A DNA stretch of 21,165 nt from IMG/VR virus record IMGVR_UViG_3300029787_000401, positions 1-21,165 of that record; one strand, given 5' to 3'. Within the stretch, counting starts at the first letter, position 1. Every line of letters begins with the position of its first letter. Of the stretch, positions 12,341 through 20,529 are shown one piece after another. Below the pieces are notes generated by a model. The model searched no databases and was not told where the DNA came from. It was given only the letters and a program-made list of their open reading frames with translations. The stretch comes from a virus. The translations under genes and the position numbers were made by a program.

Positions 12341-15300
12341 TACTTAAGTTCCTTTTTATTAATACATTAGAACCAGATATTTTATATCTATCTGGAACTT
12401 TAATTACATTGTATGAATCACCTAAAGTTTCTTGAACAAACTTAGTTAATTCTTTTTGAGAGAAAGGTTTTTGAAAAGTTATATTTTTATCACTTCCCAT
12501 TAAGAAACCATCTTTATATTTTTTAGTAGCACCACTAATAGCAGGTCTTGTATTTATGATAGCTATGCCTTCATCATCTAATAATGAAGCTATGTTCTTT
12601 ACTATTTGTGACCTTACTTTAACATCTTCAACTACATTTAATACAGCATGACTAACTATAGCATTAAATTTTGTTTTAGATTCTTTCTTTATTAAATCTT
12701 TTGTTTTTGTATAGTCAGGTAGTTTACCATTTAATTTATTTATTCTACTAGCATTAACATATGGTTCAAAACTTTTAACATCTCCAACCTCTCCTAAAAT
12801 TTTAGAACCTAATCCTAAACCAGAACCATAATCTAAAATATTAACAGCTTCATAATTTTTTTTATTTAAACCTACTTCATCTATTAAAGATGCATATTTA
12901 CCGTAAGTATTTGAAGTAGTTGTTATTTGAGTTTTAGCTGGGTCTCCAAGCAACACATCATCAGCAGATTTTTTAGCTACTTTTTTACCTACTTCAGTTA
13001 AAGTTTTACCAACTACTCCTCCTATATTAAATCCAAATGGTGTCATAACCTCATCACCAAACTGAAGACCAAAATCTCCAGGTTTAACATCAAAATCTCT
13101 ATCTACAAGTGGACTATAATTAAGCCACCATAAATCATCAGGATTTACTTTTACTATTAAATCTCTTATTTCTGGCGGTAATAACCATAAATTTAATTTA
13201 TCCATGTACTCTAACATGTAGTCTGAAAAAGCACCTTCTTCTCTAAAAGGTCTGCCACTTCCTAAATCTTTTGCTGCAGAAAAAGTATCTGATATAGCTT
13301 CATATCCTGGAAAAAAATTTAAAGGTTCTCTAGGATTATATGTTTTAAAACTATATAGTTGAGAAGCTAACCAACCAGGATTACCTGATAAAATTACTCC
13401 ATCTGCAAAAGCATCTACAGGTCTAGTATCTTCTGCCTCAAATCCATTTTTTATATATCTTCTAAGTTGATGTATAGCACTATAAATAGGAAGAGCCATA
13501 AGCATTCCTGTTGCTAACTTAGCATCTCCTTTTTCAATTCTCTGAAGTAATGCGTTTGTCTGAGAAGTTTTTGCTTGTGCCCAAGAACTAAACTGTCCTA
13601 TTAATCTTAGAAGAGGATTTCTAGTTTGAGTAAATAGTAAACGATTACCCACTGCAGGAATAATAGCATCTCTATCCATAGATGCTCTACCAGATTGATT
13701 CATTAATCTTAAACCAACCTCATCAAGTTTTGCTTCTCTCCAACTTTTAAAAGTAGCAAGTTTAGCTATCTCATCTAAATTAATTATTTTTCCTGTGCTA
13801 TCTACTTTAGCCATACCAGAGTCAGCTAATCTTGTATATAGTTTTCTAGCTTTTCTACCTGCAAAAGTTGAAGAACGTATTAAATCTTCTAAATTTTTTC
13901 CTTCTTTAGCAACTAATCTAGCCACATCTTTAGCTAAATTTATTCCATCAATAGCTCCAAAATTATAAGCAAATCTTCTACCTAATAAAGTAACATCTTC
14001 TAATCCTACAGCTTTAAAAAAATATTCATTACCTCTAGATATTGCTTTTAAAATTTTTCCTGGGTCAGCCTCTTGAACGAACGCAGAAGCTCCTAATTTA
14101 TTTAAAGCTTGTCGTGCTACATTATCATGTTGCATATATAAAATGTCAACAGGTTGGTCAGTTTGTTTTAAAGGAACCTTACTAAACGGTAATCTTCTTG
14201 GTAAAATTGGAGTAGCTGCAATACCCTTCATCCATGTACTAAAGTAATAACTATTACTAAAAGCTTGTACTATGTCACCTAAGTTTGCAAGAGCTACAGT
14301 TCCCATTAATCTTGTGTTAGTAAGAAAAGAAGTTAAACCTGCAACTGTTCTTGCAAAGTTTCCAGCTTCATCTCCATGTCTTCCAAATAAAGCATTAATA
14401 GAATTTTTAACTGCTTCTAAATCTGCTTTTTGATAACCAGAAAGAACATTTGGTTTAAATCCTTGTTTTACATATTGTTCAGATAAGTCATCCAAAATTA
14501 AACTTAACCCTCTACCATCAACACCAAAAACTTTAGCAAACTCTACTGATTTTGTAGATTTAGATACCATATTATTAAGAACAAAACTAATATCATTTAT
14601 GAAGTATTTACTGAGAGGTCCTTCTACTTCATCAAATGTTCCTTTTATTAATCTATCAAGCTCCACATGTTCACTTAATGGAAGTTTAAAACCTGCTATA
14701 GTTTTAGAACCTTTTGTTCCTGAAAGTAATCCTACGTCTTTTATTACATTATCGTAGTCTACTTTCATTAACTTATTAAATATATCTTGAGCTTCTTCTC
14801 TGTAAGTGGCTATGCCTCCCTTACCTTTATTTTTGTTTAATAAAACTTTAGCTACATCATCTATAAATGCATCTTGATTTTTTGCTATATAATTTAAATT
14901 ATAAACTCTAGGAAAATAATCAGTTAAAACTTCTTTTATATCAAAACCAGCATCTTCTAAATATTTTTTATGAACTCTTAAAAAAGACTTTGTTTTTTTA
15001 GCTACTTCCATAGCATCTTTAACTACAGTAGTGTTATTTAATTTGTCTTGTTTAATTAAATCTTTTATACTGACAGATTTAAAAGTTTTACCGCTATCTT
15101 CAGTTACTTGAAATACGCTATTTTTCTTTGCTCCTCTAACTATATTATTAGATACTTGTTGAACTAAAACATTACCATAAGTTCTTTCATCTAGTATACC
15201 ACCTTCAGCATATATTAAAGCTTTAAAAGCATCTTTAGTTTCACCAGCTTTTTGTTCTACACTTTTAGTTCCACCTTTAAAACTATGTAATAATAAATTA

Positions 15301-16826
15301 GAAAATCTTTTCATAACAGGACCACGAGATTCTACGGCTGTAGATGTAGTCATGCTTGTATATCTTTTTAAAATCCATAAACTATTATTTAATTTTTGAT
15401 TAATTATTTTATTAAATATTCCATCATTTACTTGTTTGGGTATTATATTTCGTTGTCCTATAAGTCTATAAGCTCCCATGATAGTAGCACCATAAAGTGC
15501 AGAAGATGCAGTATCATCATCAGCCTCTGACATTATTCCATAAGTAGCTCCAATAACTCCACCAAATGTAGGGTAAACAGTACTTGCTAAAATACCTCTC
15601 ATTATTCTGTCAGTAAGAGCTGCCGCACCACCCTTTTTATAAATTTCTTCTGTTATTGCTGCTATATATTCTGCGTTAGCTGATGTAAGAGCTTGTGTAG
15701 CTTTTCTATAGTTGTCAGCTATTTCTAATTTTATTTCTTTTTCTGCTTTTCCTAGAGTAATATTTGTTAGTTTAGTTATTTTACTAATAGAACTATTTTT
15801 AATTTTAACATTTAATAATTCTTCTATATCTGCTATTTCTTTTATAATATTAGCTCGTTCACTAAAAACTTTATAAGACCTAGCTTTATTAAGTGGAGTT
15901 TCTTTTAGTTTTTTTCGTAACTCTTTTAATGTTTGTTTATTTAAACCTACTTGGTCTAAAATTTTTGTAAGTTGTTGGTAATTTCTAAACTCAATAGTGT
16001 TATCTTGAATAGATTTTATTGCAGATTGAATGACTGGATTCTTAGCTATCTCAGAAAGTTTTTCAAAAGATAAATTAGAAGTTTTATTTCTTTTATTTAT
16101 TTCACCAAGAGATGTTTTTATTACATCATCTGCAATACTTTTATTAGAAAATAAAGTAGGAAATACTTTATTTATACCTGCTCTAGCACCTATTCCTAAA
16201 GCTGCAAATGCAGGAGAAAAAGCTGCACCTAATGCAGTTCCTGTAGCCCATTGTTTAGGGTCTATTCTTCCTTCTTGGTCTAACATTCTTAAACCTAAGT
16301 CAGCTCCTGCAGTTCCACCACCTAAAGCCGCTAAAGCTAATCCAGATTTACCTACACCTAAAGTAATATCAGTAGCACCTTTAATTTTTTGACCAGCAGC
16401 AAGAGCAGCTTGACCAGCTTTTACACTAACTTGTCCTGCTTTATAAGCTTTACCACCCCAACCTATCCAAGGAATCCAAAGAATAGGGTCAGCTATAACT
16501 GTGCCCATTTGACCAGCAAAAACAGAAGCGTCATTATCATAAGCACCACTTCTAAATTCAGGATAAGCTTCATAAACTTCTTCCATGTGTTGATTGTAAG
16601 CATCTTCACGACGTTTAGCAAATGTGTCACCTTCTGTGCCTAAACCAGTTCCAGCTTTAAACATTCTCCAAGCACTACCAAGAACCATTGTTTCTTTAGC
16701 AGCACCATATTTTGCTTTTCTAGATTCACTAGGTTCATAAGCTTGAACAAGAGGTTTCGGTATGTTATCTTCTTGTGTAGGAAGAGTTGTTAACTCTTCT
16801 TCAAAAGGTTGAATTTGTAGTACCAT
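12324..16826 (-). CDS. Giant internal virion (ejection) protein with C-terminal methyltransferase
   Basis: The 1500-aa product is the largest in the window and probably the T7 gp16 counterpart, an internal core protein ejected with the DNA. The first 220 residues have Gly/Ala-rich hydrophobic stretches (VFAGQMGTVIADPILWIPW, SGLALAALGGGTAGADLGL, GTALGAAFSPAFAALGIG) that could insert into membrane. The middle is long, helical and Lys-rich, with further hydrophobic stretches. From about residue 1310 a class I SAM methyltransferase follows: NILDYGSGLGLGS (motif I, about 1329-1341), an acidic residue after strand 2 in SFEPY, SHAVLNVVED, then GIAIINTR and a TFQKPFSQKEL segment. I recall this VLNVV and TFQ pattern from MTases tied to DNA modification and to phage polyvalent proteins. 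The 547-aa gene lies 1 base upstream. The ATG at 16826 has no clear ribosome site, so coupling is likely. Confidence 0.75.
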   Translation of the reverse strand: MVLQIQPFEEELTTLPTQEDNIPKPLVQAYEPSESRKAKYGAAKETMVLGSAWRMFKAGTGLGTEGDTFAKRREDAYNQHMEEVYEAYPEFRSGAYDNDASVFAGQMGTVIADPILWIPWIGWGGKAYKAGQVSVKAGQAALAAGQKIKGATDITLGVGKSGLALAALGGGTAGADLGLRMLDQEGRIDPKQWATGTALGAAFSPAFAALGIGARAGINKVFPTLFSNKSIADDVIKTSLGEINKRNKTSNLSFEKLSEIAKNPVIQSAIKSIQDNTIEFRNYQQLTKILDQVGLNKQTLKELRKKLKETPLNKARSYKVFSERANIIKEIADIEELLNVKIKNSSISKITKLTNITLGKAEKEIKLEIADNYRKATQALTSANAEYIAAITEEIYKKGGAAALTDRIMRGILASTVYPTFGGVIGATYGIMSEADDDTASSALYGATIMGAYRLIGQRNIIPKQVNDGIFNKIINQKLNNSLWILKRYTSMTTSTAVESRGPVMKRFSNLLLHSFKGGTKSVEQKAGETKDAFKALIYAEGGILDERTYGNVLVQQVSNNIVRGAKKNSVFQVTEDSGKTFKSVSIKDLIKQDKLNNTTVVKDAMEVAKKTKSFLRVHKKYLEDAGFDIKEVLTDYFPRVYNLNYIAKNQDAFIDDVAKVLLNKNKGKGGIATYREEAQDIFNKLMKVDYDNVIKDVGLLSGTKGSKTIAGFKLPLSEHVELDRLIKGTFDEVEGPLSKYFINDISFVLNNMVSKSTKSVEFAKVFGVDGRGLSLILDDLSEQYVKQGFKPNVLSGYQKADLEAVKNSINALFGRHGDEAGNFARTVAGLTSFLTNTRLMGTVALANLGDIVQAFSNSYYFSTWMKGIAATPILPRRLPFSKVPLKQTDQPVDILYMQHDNVARQALNKLGASAFVQEADPGKILKAISRGNEYFFKAVGLEDVTLLGRRFAYNFGAIDGINLAKDVARLVAKEGKNLEDLIRSSTFAGRKARKLYTRLADSGMAKVDSTGKIINLDEIAKLATFKSWREAKLDEVGLRLMNQSGRASMDRDAIIPAVGNRLLFTQTRNPLLRLIGQFSSWAQAKTSQTNALLQRIEKGDAKLATGMLMALPIYSAIHQLRRYIKNGFEAEDTRPVDAFADGVILSGNPGWLASQLYSFKTYNPREPLNFFPGYEAISDTFSAAKDLGSGRPFREEGAFSDYMLEYMDKLNLWLLPPEIRDLIVKVNPDDLWWLNYSPLVDRDFDVKPGDFGLQFGDEVMTPFGFNIGGVVGKTLTEVGKKVAKKSADDVLLGDPAKTQITTTSNTYGKYASLIDEVGLNKKNYEAVNILDYGSGLGLGSKILGEVGDVKSFEPYVNASRINKLNGKLPDYTKTKDLIKKESKTKFNAIVSHAVLNVVEDVKVRSQIVKNIASLLDDEGIAIINTRPAISGATKKYKDGFLMGSDKNITFQKPFSQKELTKFVQETLGDSYNVIKVPDRYKISGSNVLIKRNLSNDVNV

Positions 16827-16827
16827 G

Positions 16828-18471
16828 TTAGTCGCTGAAATTTGTTTTAAAATTATTTAAAAAATCTTGTTCATCAAGTAACCCACCTTTATTAAGTTGA
16901 GGTATATTATTTATATAATATTCATAAGCTTGTGGATAACTATTTTTTAACTCCTCTAAATTTTTAGGGTCTTTTAAACTTTCAAGGTCAATAGAACCTG
17001 GTTTACCATCAACTGACGGAATATCTCCACCTATTAATTTTCCATCTTGTATCGTAGGAGCTATAGTTGTTGGTGGGTCAATAACTTCTTCACCAGTGTC
17101 AATTGTCTCTTCTGTAGTAGTTCCAAGAAAAGTATTAGCTGTTGATTGAACTATTAATGGGAAAGTATTATTTATAAAGTTTTTCTTTTCTTCATCACTA
17201 ACACCTTTCCATGATTGTAAAGTTTTAAACTCTTCTTTTGTTTTTTCTTGTACAGCTGATTTAAACTCATCTAATTTTTGGTCATTAGCTAGTCCTATTA
17301 AATCTTCAGTTGAAACAATAGATTGAGGTATCATGTAAACTCTTAATTTATCTGAGCCAAAGATAGCTTTATAATCGTTAGCTCTAAAATCAATAGTTCT
17401 AGCTTTACCTATTGTTTCTGTTAAATTCATTACATAGTCTCTATCTATAAACGTTTGATAGGTATTATAGCTAGGATTTAAAGTAAAAGAAATGTCTGCT
17501 TTTTTATAAACTTCATCAAGTATAGGAGCAATAGAATTAAAGAACTTTCTACCCTCTAAAGTTAAACCTTTTCGTACTTGTTTTCCTTCAACAGTATCAA
17601 TTACAAATAGGTCATCTACTTCGTCTGTGCTTAACTGTAAAATATTTTGTAGTAATTGAGCATAAGCATTATAATCATCACTATTCATATTTACAATTCC
17701 TTGAAATTCTCGTTGCCATGTATCATAAGCACCTTCATAACCTGCTGATTTTAAAAACTCTTGTCTTAGTTCAAGGTCTTCAGCAGTAGGTTCACCAATA
17801 AGTTTTGATTCTATAGGATTAACATTAACACTTCTTGTTTCTGGGTCATTAAAGAAATTTTTATAATCCATAGTTTTAAGTTTAGTTTTTTCTGTAAACT
17901 CTTCTTGTATTTTTCCAAGGATTTCGTCTGTATTATTTGTTCTTCCTTTAATTCTGTTAGTTATATCTCCTCTAATATCTAAATCTTCTGTGGCTTTACT
18001 CATCGCTTGAGCATCATAGTAAGAAGATAAAAGAGGTTCAATAGGTTCTGGAACAGAATCTGTAAACTCTACTCTAACAGCATTATTTATATTATCTACT
18101 TTTTTACCATCAGCATCAAAACCCATAAAATTAGCTTTATAGTTGTTAATAATATTTCTTCTAGTTGATGGGCTTTCTATAGTTGTTAAATCATAACCAT
18201 CTAATAGAGCTAATTCTGAAGCTAAAGTATCAACATCTCCAGCATAGTTACTAGTTAAACTTTTTATTTTATTTTCTCTAGTTCTATAATTTTTTATATC
18301 ATCTTCATATATTGCAGTATCTCTATCGTACCTATTAAAAGCTTCTTGTCTCCAATATTTTCCTTCTTCAGCTAGTAACTCTTTAGCCTCAGCTGAGTTT
18401 ACTTCAAAACTGTCATTATCTATATCAGCTACAGTATATAATATATCTTTAAATAAATCTAGTTTACTCAT
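16828..18471 (-). CDS. Probable internal virion protein, 547 aa
   Basis: The protein is acidic, helical and polar, without signal peptide or membrane segment. It has no motif I can name. The C-terminus carries QLNKGGLLDEQDFL (528-533 is KGGLLD), a hexapeptide also found at the end of the 497-aa lytic protein. It lies directly upstream of the 1500-aa ejection protein (stop and start one base apart) and overlaps the 209-aa gene by 8 bases. By analogy with the T7 gp14-gp15-gp16 order it may be a core or ejection protein. A GAGG site precedes the ATG. The role is inferred from position and size. Confidence 0.6.
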   Translation of the reverse strand: MSKLDLFKDILYTVADIDNDSFEVNSAEAKELLAEEGKYWRQEAFNRYDRDTAIYEDDIKNYRTRENKIKSLTSNYAGDVDTLASELALLDGYDLTTIESPSTRRNIINNYKANFMGFDADGKKVDNINNAVRVEFTDSVPEPIEPLLSSYYDAQAMSKATEDLDIRGDITNRIKGRTNNTDEILGKIQEEFTEKTKLKTMDYKNFFNDPETRSVNVNPIESKLIGEPTAEDLELRQEFLKSAGYEGAYDTWQREFQGIVNMNSDDYNAYAQLLQNILQLSTDEVDDLFVIDTVEGKQVRKGLTLEGRKFFNSIAPILDEVYKKADISFTLNPSYNTYQTFIDRDYVMNLTETIGKARTIDFRANDYKAIFGSDKLRVYMIPQSIVSTEDLIGLANDQKLDEFKSAVQEKTKEEFKTLQSWKGVSDEEKKNFINNTFPLIVQSTANTFLGTTTEETIDTGEEVIDPPTTIAPTIQDGKLIGGDIPSVDGKPGSIDLESLKDPKNLEELKNSYPQAYEYYINNIPQLNKGGLLDEQDFLNNFKTNFSD

Positions 18472-19093
18472 CTAAATCCTCTTCACTTTCTTCTTGATTA
18501 TCTAACACTCCTGCTTCTTCAGCAGTTGGCAGCTCTTTTACTTTTGCAAGTAATGATGGAGCAACTGCAGAACTTGCTATGCCATTAGTTTTATTTTCAT
18601 TTAATTTTTTAGACTCTTGCATATATAAATCTTTAGCATCTTGAGGCATTTCAGAAAGTTCTTCGTCCTCACCTTCATACATTACAACCTCTAATTCAGC
18701 ATGTTCAGCTATAGCGATAATTAAATACATAACAGGTTCAATTAATAAAAGCATAAGGTCATTATTAATTTCTCCTTTAGACATTGCTCTATACAAAATA
18801 ACTTGAGTAATTTCTTCTACTGGTACTTTACTAATAAACAAACCTAATAAATTAATATAGTTTTCTTTTTCAATTAATTGTAAAAGTAAAGACTTCATAA
18901 AAGGTTCTACTTCAGAATGTCTAGGTGCTCTTTCCCAAGGAAACTTTTCATCAGGACTTTTAGTTAAACTTTCTCCTGGAGTTGGAGAACTAAAAGGGTC
19001 TACTTTAGTTCCATCACGCATAGTAAGCATACCAGACATTTTTTCTGGTACGTTATTATTTTCTATTGGTTGTGTGTTTTGTTCTTCTTCCAT
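18464..19093 (-). CDS. Conserved phage protein, 209 aa, acidic, probably structural
   Basis: The N-terminal 60 residues are disordered (Pro, Ser, Asn rich) and contain LTKSPDEKFPWERAPRHSEVEPF, a block I recall from other marine phage structural regions. A helical middle follows, with the hydrophobic stretch INNDLMLLLIEPVMYLIIAI (about 107-126) that could be a buried or membrane helix. The tail is strongly acidic (EESEEDLDE). No catalytic motif is visible. It overlaps the small charged protein upstream by 31 bases and the 547-aa gene downstream by 8. A virion or assembly role is inferred from context. Confidence 0.65.
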   Translation of the reverse strand: MEEEQNTQPIENNNVPEKMSGMLTMRDGTKVDPFSSPTPGESLTKSPDEKFPWERAPRHSEVEPFMKSLLLQLIEKENYINLLGLFISKVPVEEITQVILYRAMSKGEINNDLMLLLIEPVMYLIIAIAEHAELEVVMYEGEDEELSEMPQDAKDLYMQESKKLNENKTNGIASSAVAPSLLAKVKELPTAEEAGVLDNQEESEEDLDE

Positions 19094-19254
19094 GTATACT
19101 TGTCCTTTAATAATTCATCTAATGGGTTGTCTGGTAAGTTAAATTTTTTCTTTCTTTCTTTTTCTTTTTTCTTTTTAAGTTTTTCTAATTCAAACTCAAG
19201 TTGTTCTTCTGTATTGTCTGGTTTTTTTGGCGATTCGTTTTGGCTGCTTAACAT
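19063..19254 (-). CDS. Charged coiled-coil protein, 63 aa
   Basis: I place the start at the ATG at 19254 (MLSSQNESPKKP), with GGGAA some 6-10 bases upstream. An ATG at 19305 would add 17 residues but would extend deeper into the upstream conserved gene. The protein is dominated by E and K (LEFELEKLKKKKEKERKKKF), then LPDNPLDELLKDKYTW. It is a probable coiled coil or single charged helix. No family is recognised. Both ends overlap their neighbours (59 and 31 bases), typical of this cluster. Confidence 0.55.
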   Translation of the reverse strand: MLSSQNESPKKPDNTEEQLEFELEKLKKKKEKERKKKFNLPDNPLDELLKDKYTWKKNKTHNQ

Positions 19255-19444
19255 GTTGTTTTCCCTTTCGAGTTCCCTTACGTTTAGCTCTTGACGTTGC
19301 TGCATATTCTGCAGGTGTCAAAGCCTTTATAGCGGCAGACGGTAGGTATCTTTCTCCTGTCTCTGAAGATTTTTTACCTGACTTAGTTCTCCACTTTTGT
19401 TTAGTCCAAGACTTAAGACTTCTTTGACTTTTTTTTAGTGCCAT
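19196..19444 (-). CDS. DUF5872-like conserved phage protein, 82 aa
   Basis: The sequence opens MALKKSQRSLKSWTKQKWRT and continues KSGKKSSETGERYLPSAAIKAL, TPAEYAATSRAKRKGTRKGK and a QPKRIAKK tail. This is a strongly conserved small basic protein of marine phages and some bacteria, which I recall as DUF5872. It is rich in Lys, Arg, Trp and Ser and likely binds nucleic acid or a virion surface. Its function is unknown to me. It overlaps the neighbours on both sides by 32 and 59 bases. Confidence 0.8.
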   Translation of the reverse strand: MALKKSQRSLKSWTKQKWRTKSGKKSSETGERYLPSAAIKALTPAEYAATSRAKRKGTRKGKQHVKQPKRIAKKTRQYRRTT

Positions 19445-19727
19445 CGTGTTTCTTCTTTAAACTTTCTTTTGCTTTTTTTGCAATCCTTGCTTGTTCTGGT
19501 TTACCTCCAAACTTACTTCTTTGTTCCATAACCGTAAGTATCTGTATCTTTCGAGCATATGGTTTATTAATTCGTCTAACTTTTGCGACAGTAGCTCTAG
19601 CGTCCGCAGGTGTTGCATATTTTATTCTAACAGTATCCTTGGGGTTTTCGTCAGTATATAAACGACGACCACTACCTTTTGGTTTTTTTCCTGTTCCTAC
19701 TTTCGGGTCTTTTTTTCTTTTTGACAT
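19413..19727 (-). CDS. Conserved small basic phage protein, 104 aa
   Basis: The product begins MSKRKKDPKVGTGKKPKGSG and has a well-defined core, RRLYTDENPKDTVRIKYATP, ADARATVAKVRRINKPYARK, and ILTVMEQRSKFGG, before a Lys-rich tail. I recognise the pattern as common in marine phage genomes near structural genes, without a known function. The very high basic charge suggests DNA or RNA contact, perhaps with packaged DNA. It overlaps the downstream DUF5872-like gene by 32 bases and the upstream 57-aa gene by 56 bases. Confidence 0.8.
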   Translation of the reverse strand: MSKRKKDPKVGTGKKPKGSGRRLYTDENPKDTVRIKYATPADARATVAKVRRINKPYARKIQILTVMEQRSKFGGKPEQARIAKKAKESLKKKHDGTKKKSKKS

Positions 19728-19845
19728 AATCTGTTTTCTGGTCTTTTAATATTTTTAATAATATTTCTGCTTGACGAGCGTGAGTCTTAGAAGCTTTTTG
19801 TAAACCTTTAATTACTTTGTCTAATCTTTGTGTGTAGTGAGGCAT
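19672..19845 (-). CDS. Conserved small helical phage protein, 57 aa
   Basis: The ORF starts at the ATG at 19845 and ends with TAG at 19672. The product begins MPHYTQRLDKVIKGLQKASK, then THARQAEILLKILKD, and ends in a basic stretch read from the overlap with the next gene. The first 40 residues match a small family I have seen in other marine phages. Its start overlaps the stop of the upstream gene by one base (TAATG). The last 56 bases encode two proteins in different frames. No function is known. Confidence 0.7.
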   Translation of the reverse strand: MPHYTQRLDKVIKGLQKASKTHARQAEILLKILKDQKTDYVKKKKRPESRNRKKTKR

Positions 19846-19991
19846 TACTTAATTTCTTTTAATGGTTTTTTTGGTTTGTTAATAACAGCTCCACCTTTAT
19901 TGTAACCCATTCTAGCTACAACTTCTGGTTCTTTTTCTTTTAGTGCTCTTAGTCCAGCACCTTTTGGACCTTCTGGTATTTGATTAGCCAC
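19845..19991 (-). CDS. Conserved small phage protein with KGG motif, 48 aa
   Basis: The only good start is GTG at 19991, just after the GGAGG of GGAGGATACC, with normal spacing. The product reads ANQIPEGPKGAGLRALKEKE, then PEVVARMGYNKGGAVINKP and a Lys-rich end. The IPEGPKGAGLRAL and ARMGYNKGGAV blocks are typical of a tiny marine phage family. The start overlaps the upstream gene by 8 bases and the stop overlaps the next ATG by one. The KGG element recurs in two large virion proteins of this window. Confidence 0.7.
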   Translation of the reverse strand: MANQIPEGPKGAGLRALKEKEPEVVARMGYNKGGAVINKPKKPLKEIK

Positions 19992-20172
19992 GGTATCCTC
20001 CTCCTGCTTTCTTATAAGCTTTTGCTAACATTTGTGCTTTACGAGCTGACCATTGTCCTGGTCCGCCACCTTTACTACCTGCCTTTATTCTGGCAAATAT
20101 TCTTTTTCTTAAACCAGGCTTTGTATAATTACCTGCTTGATTTACTTTACTTTTAGATTTTTTTGCAGCCAT
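19984..20172 (-). CDS. Conserved small basic phage protein, 62 aa
   Basis: The ATG at 20172 has GGAGG 8 bases upstream and is preferred over a TTG 15 bases earlier. The product is MAAKKSKSKVNQAGNYTKPG, then LRKRIFARIKAGSKGGGPGQ and WSARKAQMLAKAYKKAGGGY. This is a recurrent marine phage family with a very basic, Gly-rich sequence, suited to nucleic-acid binding. Function is unknown. The upstream gene stops on the first base of its ATG (TAATG) and the downstream GTG start overlaps its end. Confidence 0.8.
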   Translation of the reverse strand: MAAKKSKSKVNQAGNYTKPGLRKRIFARIKAGSKGGGPGQWSARKAQMLAKAYKKAGGGYRG

Positions 20173-20321
20173 TAAATTAACCTCCAATATTCTGCTAGTT
20201 TTTCTTGAGAAGATTGTCTATGTTTTTCTAAGTCTTTCTTTTTATTTTTTATAACTTGAGACTTATATTTAGATGTTCTTAATTCTTTAGCCACAGGATT
20301 ATTATTTAATAATTTTTTCAC
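20172..20321 (-). CDS. Small basic phage protein with GTG start, 49 aa
   Basis: The frame runs from GTG at 20321 to TAA at 20174-20172, reading KKLLNNNPVAKELRTSKYK, then SQVIKNKKKDLEKHRQSSQE and KLAEYWRLI. The NPVAKELRTSKY block and basic KNKKKD segment are reminiscent of a small family found beside structural genes in marine phages. The GTG lies inside the end of the upstream secreted protein gene, and a second GTG (at 20294) is possible. Overlap with both neighbours and conservation-like sequence support it as real. No function is known. Confidence 0.6.
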   Translation of the reverse strand: MKKLLNNNPVAKELRTSKYKSQVIKNKKKDLEKHRQSSQEKLAEYWRLI

Positions 20322-20529
20322 AATGTTTTACACCAGTTTGGTCTATTGAAAATTCACATTTTTCTAGAGTGCAAGTATATTGTACTTGATTGCCAGAGTT
20401 TCTTTCGGCCGTGCGTTTGGCTGCGAGACATGTACTCAAATTATCCTGGTGATACCAACCTTCAATAGTTTTGTTGCCACCATCATAGACGTACAAACTA
20501 AGTATGATAACTGTTTCAATGATTCCCAT
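20302..20529 (-). CDS. Small secreted Cys-rich protein, 75 aa
   Basis: An N-terminal hydrophobic stretch (MGIIETVIILSLYVY) should act as a signal anchor or uncleaved signal. A small domain with four Cys (34, 53, 58, 70) follows, enough for two disulfides. It contains STCLAAKRTAERNSGNQVQY and TCTLEKCEF. The layout mirrors the 75-aa gene at 9456-9683. It overlaps the spanin-like gene by 14 bases. There is no lipobox Cys near a signal cleavage site, so it is not a classical outer-membrane spanin. A GAGGAACG site precedes the ATG. A periplasmic role is likely and function is unknown. Confidence 0.7.
   Translation of the reverse strand: MGIIETVIILSLYVYDGGNKTIEGWYHQDNLSTCLAAKRTAERNSGNQVQYTCTLEKCEFSIDQTGVKHCEKIIK

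Noticed and set aside
16030-16643. Plus-strand frames of 120 and 84 aa
   Set aside because: They lie antisense inside the 1500-aa gene, with low-complexity Ala/Pro and Ser/Thr compositions and no spacing or ribosome sites that fit a gene.
19227-19749. Plus-strand frames of 66, 74 and 103 aa rich in Phe, Leu and Ser
   Set aside because: They are the complement of Lys/Arg-rich minus-strand genes, which always produces hydrophobic open antisense frames.
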